64,000 bases of DNA from Desulfatibacillum aliphaticivorans DSM 15576 (lineage in GTDB: Bacteria; Desulfobacterota; Desulfobacteria; Desulfobacterales; Desulfatibacillaceae), in contig NZ_AUCT01000008.1 of NCBI RefSeq assembly GCF_000429905.1, forward strand, positions 1 through 64,000, given 5' to 3'. The notes below the pieces were generated by a model. That model did no database searches, had not been told where the DNA came from, and saw nothing but the letters and a program-made list of their open reading frames with translations. Both the position numbers and the translations under genes were made by a program. Positions 18,404 through 24,990 of this stretch are shown one piece after another; the stretch's first letter is position 1, and every line of letters begins with the position of its first letter.

Positions 18404-18434
18404 GGGGCTTTCTCCTTTCTCGCTCCGACGCCGA

Positions 18435-18450
18435 GTTAGAATATTCTAAC
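18435..18450. promoter_or_regulatory. 16-bp perfect palindrome, candidate operator
   Basis: GTTAGAATATTCTAAC, a perfect palindrome 32-47 bp upstream of the DUF2325 start. Related half-sites (AATTAGAAT near 18569 and AAGTTAGATA near 18586) occur 130-150 bp away. The TTAG...CTAA arms recall DtxR-type sites, but I cannot assign a regulator. The rest of the 290-bp gap is AT-rich with no gene. Confidence 0.5.
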
Positions 18451-18647
18451 TTAAATCCCCTAAAAAATCCGCCTTATTTTTGCGCTAAAGGCGGAATTTG
18501 GCCTTCCTATTTTGCCTTAATCGGAATCCCTATCGTTCTACCTATTTTTCTTTTTGCATCGCCTAATAATTAGAATGGGAAACCTAAGTTAGATATATCT
18601 ATATACCAGGAGACCGGAAACTGTCAAGCCGAATTTTCAGGCCATAG

Positions 18648-18683
18648 TCAAAACAGGCGGCTGTTCTTTCAAGCCGCCTGTTT
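18648..18683 (-). terminator. Rho-independent terminator of the radical SAM gene (bidirectional in form)
   Basis: A 12-bp perfect stem AAACAGGCGGCT (18651-18662) / AGCCGCCTGTTT (18672-18683) lies just after the radical SAM stop. On the minus strand it is followed by a short T-run. Confidence 0.85.
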
Positions 18684-18696
18684 TTAAGCAAAAAAT

Positions 18697-19575
18697 CTAC
18701 ATGACCAAACGGGAGGTGGGGACGGACAGCGCATCCTCGCCGTAATGGGCGATGGCTGCGTTGAGGTGGTCTATCATTTTTTCCCGGTCTCTTGGCAGTC
18801 TGCCGAACATGGATACGAGGTTGGTGGGGTGGTTGGCCTGGAGAAGAACGTCGTCATGGGCGATGCTTTTGATGAGGGCCTTTTCCTCCTCCAAAACCTC
18901 CAGTTCGGTGGGCAAGTTAAAGCTGCCGGAGAGGATGTCCTGATACAGGGGGACGGTCTTAAAAACCCCCATGGTTCCCAGCCAGATGAGGCTGGGTTTT
19001 ACCTGGTTGAGCAGGTCCGCTGTTTTTTCCGCGTTTTTGGCGCCGTTTCCGGCCCCTGCGGCGCCCAGCATGAGGCTGGTTGCATACTGGATGCCGGCGT
19101 TGGTCAGACGATTGAGGTGGTGCACGGCGTCTTTGACCGTGTGCCCCTTTTTAAGATGCTCCAGGACGGAATCCATGCCGGACTCCACGCCCACGTGGAA
19201 ATCGTTGATTTTTAGTTTTCGAAGCTCCGCCAGTTCCGCATCCGTTTTATTTCGAATGTTTTTGATGGAAGCGTACATGCCTATATTTCGGCATTCGGGA
19301 AAGTACTCCAAAATCTTCTCAGCGATGGCCTTGAGGGCGTCCGCCTTCAGCACGAAAGCGTCGCCGTTGACCAAAAAGACTCTCTCAGCCTTGGGGTAAA
19401 TCCCCCGGGCTTCCTGAAGGTCGCTTTCAATCTCCTCCATGGAGGATACGCGGAATTTCACGTCCCGATACATATTGCAGAAGGAGCATTCATTGTGCGA
19501 GCACCCCACTGTAACCTGCAGGAGCATTGAGTCGCATTCCACAGGCGGGCGGTAGGTGGTTCCTTCGTATCTCAT
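18697..19575 (-). CDS. Radical SAM protein
   Basis: A 292-residue radical SAM enzyme. The cluster motif is TVGCSHNECSFCNMY, spaced CX4CX2C rather than the usual CX3CX2C, a spacing I remember for this subfamily. VNGDAFVLKADALKAIAEK and YASIKNIRNKTDAELAEL match an Elp3-like TIM barrel, and DFHVGVESGMDSVLEHLKKG is the typical SAM-binding strand. There is no B12 or TRAM domain. It lies 10 nt after the FrnE-like gene, so the two are probably co-transcribed. The substrate is unknown. Confidence 0.85.
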   Translation of the reverse strand: MRYEGTTYRPPVECDSMLLQVTVGCSHNECSFCNMYRDVKFRVSSMEEIESDLQEARGIYPKAERVFLVNGDAFVLKADALKAIAEKILEYFPECRNIGMYASIKNIRNKTDAELAELRKLKINDFHVGVESGMDSVLEHLKKGHTVKDAVHHLNRLTNAGIQYATSLMLGAAGAGNGAKNAEKTADLLNQVKPSLIWLGTMGVFKTVPLYQDILSGSFNLPTELEVLEEEKALIKSIAHDDVLLQANHPTNLVSMFGRLPRDREKMIDHLNAAIAHYGEDALSVPTSRLVM

Positions 19576-19585
19576 AAGCCGTCTC

Positions 19586-20203
19586 CTATTGACCGGTCAA
19601 ACCGGCCTGAACCAGGGCCGTCATTTGCTCCCAGGATTTGGCTCCAATCAGACGATTTTCTCCAAAGATCATGGTGGGCACGGCGGTAATCGCCTTGGCC
19701 TCCGCAGCTTCCCATTCTTTGTCCACCGCCTCCTGGTAGGTGCGATCCGTGATGATTTTCTCCGCTTCATCAAGGGGCAGGCCCGCTTTTTCCGCGATGT
19801 TCAGCAGCACGTCCTTGGAGGCAAGATTCAACCCCTGGCCGAAAAAGGCTTCAAAAGCAGCCTTGTGGAAGGCATGCCCTTTTCCCTGATCCGCGGCCCA
19901 AAGCCCCAGTTCCTGAGCCAGCCTGCTGTTGTAGGTTTTGTCCAGGGAGCAAAAAGGCAGCCCCAGGTGGGCGGCTGTTTTCGAAAACTCCCTGTCCCAC
20001 TTTTCCACTTCGGAGAGGGGGACGTCCAACAGTTCTGTCAGGGCTATGCCCTCGTCGGGAACGTCGGAATGCAAAGGGTAGTAGCGCCAGCGGATGGGAA
20101 CATTAAATTCCTTGGCCAGTTTTTCGGCGTTTTCCATATTAAAGTAGCAAAAGGGGCAGGTGTAGTCGGAAAATACTTCCAGCACCTGTGAAGATTCGGG
20201 CAT
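19586..20203 (-). CDS. DsbA family oxidoreductase (FrnE-like)
   Basis: A 205-residue thioredoxin-fold protein without a signal peptide, so cytoplasmic. The active site is CPFC (C16, C19) in DYTCPFCYFN, and the cis-proline strand reads AITAVPTMIFGENRLIGA near residue 170. This is the FrnE/2-hydroxychromene-2-carboxylate-isomerase-like branch of DsbA. It is the first gene of a two-gene unit with the radical SAM gene and reads from a TTGACA-type promoter at 20270-20297. Its role may be thiol repair, or disulfide chemistry for its partner. Confidence 0.85.
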   Translation of the reverse strand: MPESSQVLEVFSDYTCPFCYFNMENAEKLAKEFNVPIRWRYYPLHSDVPDEGIALTELLDVPLSEVEKWDREFSKTAAHLGLPFCSLDKTYNSRLAQELGLWAADQGKGHAFHKAAFEAFFGQGLNLASKDVLLNIAEKAGLPLDEAEKIITDRTYQEAVDKEWEAAEAKAITAVPTMIFGENRLIGAKSWEQMTALVQAGLTGQ

Positions 20204-20269
20204 GCGTCTTCTCCTGATTATCGTCGAGGGTTTCCTGCGGAGCCGTGGGCTCCGCTATACAACTGTATT

Positions 20270-20297
20270 ACTGTATGCCCGGAACGGATTTTGTCAA
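20270..20297 (-). promoter_or_regulatory. Predicted sigma-70 promoter for the FrnE-like/radical SAM unit
   Basis: On the minus strand TTGACA (20297-20292), 16-nt spacer, TACAGT (20275-20270), about 70 nt before the start. The direct repeat ACTGTAT occurs twice around the -10 (20262-20276). Confidence 0.5.
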
Positions 20298-20346
20298 TCA
20301 TTCGCATGGGCAAGTCCTTAAAACGGATTCGCTTTTACGGTTTTCC

Positions 20347-20375
20347 TTGACAATCGGCGTTTAAAATTTTAGCTT
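20347..20375 (+). promoter_or_regulatory. Predicted promoter of the cobalamin riboswitch transcript
   Basis: TTGACA (20347-20352), 17-nt spacer, TAGCTT (20370-20375). The -10 is weak, but the position is right for the riboswitch that begins near 20387. Confidence 0.5.
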
Positions 20376-20386
20376 TTGCCTAAGTT

Positions 20387-20550
20387 TTTTGTTGCGGGCC
20401 CTTTACGGGCTATAGGGAAAGCGGTGCAAATCCGCTGCGGACCCGCCACTGTAAGTGGGGACGAAAGCCGCACACGCCACTGTTTCAAAGGGAATGGGAA
20501 GGCGCGGCCGGTAGATTGATCCACGAGCCAGGATACCTGCCGCAACAAAA
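20387..20550 (+). promoter_or_regulatory. Cobalamin (adenosylcobalamin) riboswitch
   Basis: Closed by a P1 stem TTTTGTTGCGG (20387-20397) / CCGCAACAAAA (20540-20550). Inside are AAGCGGTGCAAATCCGC, the conserved GACCCGCCACTGTAA, and the B12 box GAGCCAGGATACCTGCC (20525-20541). These are defining elements of the Cobalamin riboswitch family. The expression platform is the terminator at 20636-20672. It controls the small membrane gene directly and possibly cbiK by read-through. Confidence 0.95.
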
Positions 20551-20635
20551 CCGTGTTATTACGTCTTCGGGTTTAAGGCGGGGTGCGGATATGAATGTTT
20601 ATATCCGTTTAATTCCTTGTTTGGGCGCTTTTTTA

Positions 20636-20672
20636 AGCCCTGCCTGTCACCCCGACGGGCAGGGCTTTTTTT
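20636..20672 (+). terminator. Riboswitch expression-platform terminator
   Basis: A stem AGCCCTGCCTGTC (20636-20648) / GACGGGCAGGGCT (20654-20666), 13 bp with one G-U pair, loop ACCCC, followed by a T-run to 20672. It lies 86 nt after the aptamer and 60 nt before the first gene, as expected for transcriptional attenuation by bound cobalamin. Confidence 0.88.
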
Positions 20673-20732
20673 GTTGCCTCTTCCCGGCCGGGCGATGCTC
20701 TGGATTGATTCCTGAGAACCTGGAGACGAACA

Positions 20733-20996
20733 ATGAAGAATGATCATAAGGACGAAAAGGACATTTGGTTTCCGGCGAAAAAATACGGATGGGGATGGGG
20801 AATCCCCCTAACCTGGCAGGGATGGGCCGTCATGGTCGGATACATGCTTCTAATGACCGTGGGCGCCGTATTCCTGACGAGGCCTCCGCACGAGATTTGG
20901 TTTCTCCCTTTCACCGTAATCGCCACCGCCCTTCTGATCTTCATTTGCTGGAAAAAGGGGGAAAAGCCCCAATGGCGCTGGGGCAAAAAGGATTGA
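20733..20996 (+). CDS. Small Trp-rich membrane protein under riboswitch control
   Basis: An 87-residue protein, ATG preceded by GGAG. A charged N-terminus is followed by KKYGWGWGIPLTWQGW, then two hydrophobic segments (AVMVGYMLLMTVGAVFL and WFLPFTVIATALLIFICW) and a basic, Trp-containing tail. It is the first and, because of the terminator at 21102-21158, perhaps the only gene strongly controlled by the cobalamin riboswitch. A role in cobalt or corrinoid handling follows from that context only; I do not recognise a characterised family. Confidence 0.75.
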   Translation: MKNDHKDEKDIWFPAKKYGWGWGIPLTWQGWAVMVGYMLLMTVGAVFLTRPPHEIWFLPFTVIATALLIFICWKKGEKPQWRWGKKD

Positions 20997-21101
20997 GCCC
21001 CAAAAGGCGCCCGGGCGCAATGGCCGCGCCCCGAAAAAATTACTGATAGCGAGCGGCCGGAAGAGGCACGTCTCCTCCTTTTCCGAACCGTTCTTCCGAA
21101 G

Positions 21102-21158
21102 GGTTTTCCGGCGCTCAAACACCGCTCACGAGCGCCGGGAAGCCTTTTGCTTTTTTTT
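21102..21158 (+). terminator. Intra-operon terminator between the membrane gene and cbiK
   Basis: A stem GGTTTTCCGGCGCTC (21102-21116) / GAGCGCCGGGAAGCC (21130-21144), 15 bp with two G-U pairs, followed by TTTTGC and eight T. It should stop most riboswitch-derived transcripts before cbiK. Confidence 0.85.
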
Positions 21159-21185
21159 GACAATGCCGTGATAAGGCATTAAAAG
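21157..21185 (+). promoter_or_regulatory. Predicted promoter of cbiK
   Basis: TTGACA (21157-21162), exactly 17 nt, TAAAAG (21180-21185), with TATATA just after. The spacer holds a small inverted repeat, ATGCC (21163-21167) and GGCAT (21175-21179), which could be an operator. It overlaps the tail of the terminator. Confidence 0.5.
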
Positions 21186-21240
21186 TATATAGCTTGATGG
21201 CAACATATTTTCCGTGCGCCAAAAACATAGGAGACCACCC

Positions 21241-22011
21241 ATGAAGCCCCCCATCGTCCTTGCTGCATTCGGCACTTCCACCCGCGCAAAAGCCACTTAC
21301 GACCTTATCGACGCAGCCTACAGGGAAGCATTCCCCGGCCATGAAATCCTTTGGGCATACACCTCCCGCACCGTGGCATCCAAGGTGAATAAACGCAGCG
21401 ACGAACAAAAGCTCCATCCAGAAGAGGTCATGGATATGCTGGCCAGCCAGGGGCATGAGTGGGCTGTGGTGCAATCGTTGCACCTTGCCTGGGGGCATGA
21501 GTTTTTTCGTTTGAAGGATGACGTGCAGCACGAAAAAGTCCGGGCTTCCATGGGCCTGCCCTTGCTCACCTCCCCGGAGGATTGCATGGAAGTCGCCGAG
21601 GATCTCGCCCGATTTTTTGATTCCCCCGAAGACGAAGCCCAGGTGTTTGTGGGCCACGGCACGGATCACCCGGCATGGGCCATGTTCACGGCCATGGGGA
21701 GCATCCTGAAGGATATGTACGGGGATCGGGCTTTCATGGGAGTGCTTGAGGAAGGGTATCCGGACCGGGAGGTCCTGATCAACAAACTGCTGGTCCAGGG
21801 ATATAAAAAGGCGCGGCTTATCCCCTTTTTGCTGGTTTCGGGCATGCATTTCGCCAAGGACCTGGCCGGGAAAAAGGATTCCTGGAAAGTGAAAATGGAG
21901 GAAGCCGGAATTCAAGTGGAAACGGAAAACATAGGCCTTGGCCAAAGCCCGGCCGTCATCCAAATGTTCGTCCGGCACACCCGAGAGGCCTTGCATTTGG
22001 TTCCTTTGTAG
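21241..22011 (+). CDS. cbiK: Sirohydrochlorin cobaltochelatase CbiK
   Basis: Inserts cobalt into sirohydrochlorin (factor II), the first committed step of anaerobic cobalamin synthesis. The 256-residue protein opens with IVLAAFGTSTRAKATYDLID, typical of CbiK. The metal-binding histidines are H139 in FVGHGTDHPAW and H203 in LLVSGMHFAKD, matching the two catalytic His of Salmonella CbiK. There is no signal peptide, so it is a cytoplasmic rather than a periplasmic CbiK. The ATG at 21241 has GGAG upstream. It fits the corrinoid demand of the neighbouring methyltransferase operon. Confidence 0.92.
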   Translation: MKPPIVLAAFGTSTRAKATYDLIDAAYREAFPGHEILWAYTSRTVASKVNKRSDEQKLHPEEVMDMLASQGHEWAVVQSLHLAWGHEFFRLKDDVQHEKVRASMGLPLLTSPEDCMEVAEDLARFFDSPEDEAQVFVGHGTDHPAWAMFTAMGSILKDMYGDRAFMGVLEEGYPDREVLINKLLVQGYKKARLIPFLLVSGMHFAKDLAGKKDSWKVKMEEAGIQVETENIGLGQSPAVIQMFVRHTREALHLVPL

Positions 22012-22048
22012 GCTGCGCAGTTGTGGGATAATGTAGGCTTGATATTTG

Positions 22049-22177
22049 TTAGTCGATTATGCAAAGACGTCCCCAAAAACGCACGAACATGTCAACCTCT
22101 CCGCTTGCCCCTTCCGCCGTTGCTGCAACGATGCTTTCTTTGTGGACATCCATTCCGACATAAAGTACCTTGTTCAT
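22049..22177 (-). pseudogene. IS110-family transposase, N-terminal fragment
   Basis: The ATG at 22177 is preceded by a good binding site (GGAGGGGTC). The first 30 residues include VLYVGMDVHKESIVAAT, the N-terminal DEDD-fold strand of IS110/IS1111 transposases. The frame then diverges and stops after 42 codons, against about 330-400 in intact members. It is a truncated remnant, not an active element. Confidence 0.8.
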
Positions 22178-22320
22178 GACCCCTCCTTGATGTGGCTCTG
22201 AGTGATTGAAAACTAACAGCTTCCAATTACTTAACCCACGGTTTCAAGGAGCGGGTCAACCCCCTTGGCCTGAATCGCCGCCCGTATTACCCATAATATC
22301 TACTATTTTTATAGATAAAT

Positions 22321-22351
22321 CGTAGATTGGGTTGAGTTTGCAAAACCTAAC
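22321..22351. repeat. GTTGGGTT-type intergenic repeat, copy A
   Basis: Reads GTAGATTGGGTTGAG, a short insert, then AAAACCTAACA, an imperfect palindrome of the common intergenic family in which GTTGGGTT faces AACCCAAC. Related pieces are at 41522-41545 and 43832-43856. Confidence 0.5.
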
Positions 22352-22446
22352 AAAAACTGCGCCGAAACTGCATCCTTTGTTCGGCCGGGGCTGTTCCTCA
22401 AAACCGAAAATATTTTGCGTCCCTGTGACAAAAAAACTGCAAGGTT

Positions 22447-22512
22447 AACCACCGAAGACACGGAACACACAGAAAACGATCTTTCCGTGCCTTTCCGTGT
22501 GTTCCGTGGTTT
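22447..22512. repeat. CCACGGAACACACGG-type palindromic repeat, copy 1
   Basis: The left arm AACCACCGAAGACACGGAAC (from 22447) and the right arm TTTCCGTGTGTTCCGTGGTT (22492-22511) pair into a long imperfect hairpin. A second copy is at 41098-41164. The element is built of repeated ACACGGAA units and is known to me as a non-coding filler in several genomes; it yields spurious peptides when translated. Confidence 0.75.
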
Positions 22513-22616
22513 TTTATGCTCTGTAGGCAATCCCCCTGCCCTTTGAAAAAACAGTCATTACGGACCCCGGCGGCACACTACGCTGCCGGGGGCGCCCAAA
22601 TACTTACCAATTGGCC

Positions 22617-23747
22617 TCAGTTCTTTGTCGGCGGATCGTCGCCAAGAGCTTGAAGAATCCGGTTGATGGAAAAATGAATTCTCATGCCGTTTTTTTTGCC
22701 GTGAGGGGCCAGGGCGGCGTAGCATCCCGGGCAATAGCAATAGACGTTCGGCGCCGCGGTGGCTTTTAACTGATCCACCCGCTTCTGGGTTTCCTGGGCT
22801 GCCTGGGTATGATCCCAATTATTCCGGAATCCGCTGGCGAATCCGCAGCACAAGGAGTCCTGCCTGGTATTGGCCGGTTCCGCCAGGGTCAGGCCCGCCG
22901 CCTCGTGCAGTCCGTAAACCGCATCATAAAAGGACTCTCCCAACTCGCTGCTGTAGCAGGAATCGTTAATGGCCGCGGTTCCTTCCAACTTGTTTGTAAA
23001 TTGCAAATCTCCGGCCTGAACCTTTTCCCACAACCAATCCCAAATGGAAATGACCTCAAAGGGCAATTCCACGCCGTGATAGGCGGGCCACATATTTCCG
23101 TAAAAGTTGGAGCATGAGCCGCAATAGCATACCAGCCGCTCGGTATCCAGTTGGGTCAGCATGCCGTAGGTGCGGTCCACGGTCCGGGTAAAGGCGTCGT
23201 AATCGCCGAACCGGTAGGGAATCTCGCCGCAGCATGCGTTGCGCGGGGCGTATTTCGCCAGGCCGGACAGGGCTTTGGAGTATTCTATGGTATGGGGAAT
23301 GGTCCGGCCGAAACAGCCTATGAACAAGGTGTCGCGAGATTTTTCGGGAACCTCGGTCCATTTGTCCAAAATGGCCTGATGCGCTTCCGGCGCTTTTTTA
23401 TATTGATCCAGAAAATAGCCGGAATCCGAGTCGCCCGTGAACATGTACTTCACGCCGGCGGGGACCTCCTTGCCGCCCTCCCGGTTTTTGGCGTTCATCC
23501 TCTCCATGATGAGCGCGTAAGGCTTTAGCTCCTGGGGACAGTAGTGGTTGCAGGTCATGCAGAAGGTGCATTCGTTCAATACCCGCTCCGGCTGCTCGCC
23601 GTTAAGCAGGCGTTTGATTTCCGCCTTGGACTCCTCCTTGCCCATTTGCATCACCGGGCATTTTTGCAGGCAGATTCCGCAATTGATGCAGGCGTCCTGG
23701 TCTTTGCCTGCAGGGATAAAAGCGTCGATATAGGATTTACTGGCCAT
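22617..23747 (-). CDS. Heterodisulfide reductase subunit D-like Fe-S protein (two CCG domains)
   Basis: A 376-residue cytoplasmic iron-sulfur protein. The first 4Fe-4S motif is CINCGICLQKCP (C20, C23, C26, C30) and the second is CTFCMTCNHYCP near residue 60. Two CCG domains follow: IGCFGR, NACCGEIPYR and CYCGSC, then NDSCYSS, SLCCGFASGF and YCPGC. This is the HdrD/GlpC-like layout. It is probably the last gene of the methyl-transfer cluster, though a 356-bp gap separates it from the methyl-THF gene. It may supply low-potential electrons for corrinoid activation or handle a thiol/disulfide; that is inference. Confidence 0.85.
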   Translation of the reverse strand: MASKSYIDAFIPAGKDQDACINCGICLQKCPVMQMGKEESKAEIKRLLNGEQPERVLNECTFCMTCNHYCPQELKPYALIMERMNAKNREGGKEVPAGVKYMFTGDSDSGYFLDQYKKAPEAHQAILDKWTEVPEKSRDTLFIGCFGRTIPHTIEYSKALSGLAKYAPRNACCGEIPYRFGDYDAFTRTVDRTYGMLTQLDTERLVCYCGSCSNFYGNMWPAYHGVELPFEVISIWDWLWEKVQAGDLQFTNKLEGTAAINDSCYSSELGESFYDAVYGLHEAAGLTLAEPANTRQDSLCCGFASGFRNNWDHTQAAQETQKRVDQLKATAAPNVYCYCPGCYAALAPHGKKNGMRIHFSINRILQALGDDPPTKN

Positions 23748-24103
23748 GATCCCTCCCCAAAATAAATTATGATGATTTTATGAAAACAAAGCGCCGGACT
23801 ATTAAAATGAATGGGACATCTTACACAAATTCATCCGATCGTGCAAATACTAATTCCGAATTTCCGCATGAGCCCATGGTGCGGGGTTTACTTCGCCAAA
23901 ATCTCAAAAAGAATAGATCCCCGTTTCCGGGAGTGCGGCCTCTTCGCATCCTCATAAAGGAGCGCCAAACGCCCTTCGAATTTTCGTTCACCTCGAAAGG
24001 TCGTCATCCCGGCAAGGGCGATCCGTTTTTCAGGATCGTCCGCAAGCCGGGAGCGGCGTGATCTCCGGCTCCCGGCCTTGCTGAAGGAATGGCGGTTGAG
24101 CGT
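23748..24103. other. Non-coding gap with REP-like hairpins
   Basis: The stretch from about 24001 reads CGTCATCCCGGC and then two nested inverted repeats: CGATCC / GGATCG around 24019-24037 and GCCGGGAGC (24046-24054) / GCTCCCGGC (24068-24076). This resembles repetitive extragenic palindromes. The open frame across 23780-24061 has no family signature and no Shine-Dalgarno site, so I do not call it. Confidence 0.5.
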
Positions 24104-24904
24104 TTATCTTTTAGGCGCTGCGGCGGCTTGCATCATGCGGGTGTAGTTGCGGCAGAAGCGATCTTCGCCCAGGAGCATTTTGACGGTCAGGATCGCCTCC
24201 CGCATGGATGCTTCCGTGGGGTCTACAATGGCCGAATCCATACCGGCCGCATAGGCCAAGGTCAGAAAGGTTCGGTTGATGAGCATACGCTTGGGCAGGC
24301 CGAAAGACACGTTGCTAAGCCCCATGGTGATGTGGGCCTCGGGGAACTCCTCCCGAATGCGGCGGATGACCTCCAAGGTAATGTTGCCAGCCTGGATGTC
24401 GGTGGCAATGGAAAGCACCAGAGGATCGATGTAAAGCCTTTCATCGGCCAGGCCGCTTTCGCGGGTGCGGGCGATCATTTTCCGGACCACCTCCATGCGG
24501 GCGTCGACCGTTTTAGGAATCCCGCCTTCGTCCAGGGCCAGGGCGATCAACTCGCAGTCGTTGGCTGCGGCCAGGGGGAGAATTTCCTCCAGCCGCTTGG
24601 GCTCGCCGGATATGGAGTTGATCATGGGCTTTTGACTGACCTTTTCCAGGGCGGCTTTTAAAGGCTCGGGCCGGGAGCTGTCCAGGCAAAGCTGACAGTC
24701 CACGGCGTCCTGAACCACGCCCACCAGCCAGATCAGGTCCTCGGTTTCCGTATCGGGCGCGGAGCCTGCGTTCACATCCAGAAGGTTTGCGCCGGCCTCC
24801 ACCTGAGCCTTCGCCAAAGCTGCGATGAATTCCGCGTCTTTCTCCTTGATGGCCTGGCCCACGGATTTCCTGGTTCCATTTATTTTTTCGCCGATTATCT
24901 TCAT
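24104..24904 (-). CDS. Methyltetrahydrofolate:corrinoid methyltransferase (AcsE/MtgA-like)
   Basis: A 266-residue pterin-binding TIM barrel. It opens with IIGEKINGTRKSVGQAI, then GANLLDVNAGSAPDTE, PLCLDSSRPEPL-type (here QLCLDSSRPEPL), INSISGEPKRLEEILPLA, and MGLSNVSFGLPKR, the signatures of the AcsE/MeTr, MtgA and MetH pterin domains. It transfers a methyl group between a corrinoid protein and tetrahydrofolate. Placed beside an activator, a corrinoid protein and a UroD-type methyltransferase, it most likely acts as methyltransferase II, loading CH3-THF from a demethylated substrate. Confidence 0.9.
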   Translation of the reverse strand: MKIIGEKINGTRKSVGQAIKEKDAEFIAALAKAQVEAGANLLDVNAGSAPDTETEDLIWLVGVVQDAVDCQLCLDSSRPEPLKAALEKVSQKPMINSISGEPKRLEEILPLAAANDCELIALALDEGGIPKTVDARMEVVRKMIARTRESGLADERLYIDPLVLSIATDIQAGNITLEVIRRIREEFPEAHITMGLSNVSFGLPKRMLINRTFLTLAYAAGMDSAIVDPTEASMREAILTVKMLLGEDRFCRNYTRMMQAAAAPKR

Positions 24905-24990
24905 AAGGGTAAACTTCTCCTGTTCCTTTTTTTAAGGATTCAATAATGCCTGGCGCGACACCGTCCGCGCCTTAAAAAGTACGGGGTTGA

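Larger units (their letters stand above)
22012..22616. other. Non-coding region with IS remnant and repeats
   Basis: About 600 bp between cbiK and the HdrD-like gene. It holds an IS110-type transposase fragment, a GTTGGGTT-type repeat, a CCACGGAACACACGG-type repeat and a GC-rich hairpin (CCCCGGC 22565-22571 / GCCGGGG 22585-22591). Frames crossing the repeat give low-complexity peptides and are not genes. Confidence 0.7.

Noticed and set aside
22309..22530. 73-codon minus-strand frame in the repeat region
   Set aside because: Also derived from the ACACGGAA repeat; no start signal.
23780..24061. 93-codon plus-strand frame
   Set aside because: No binding site, no family; its 3-prime half is a REP-like hairpin region.
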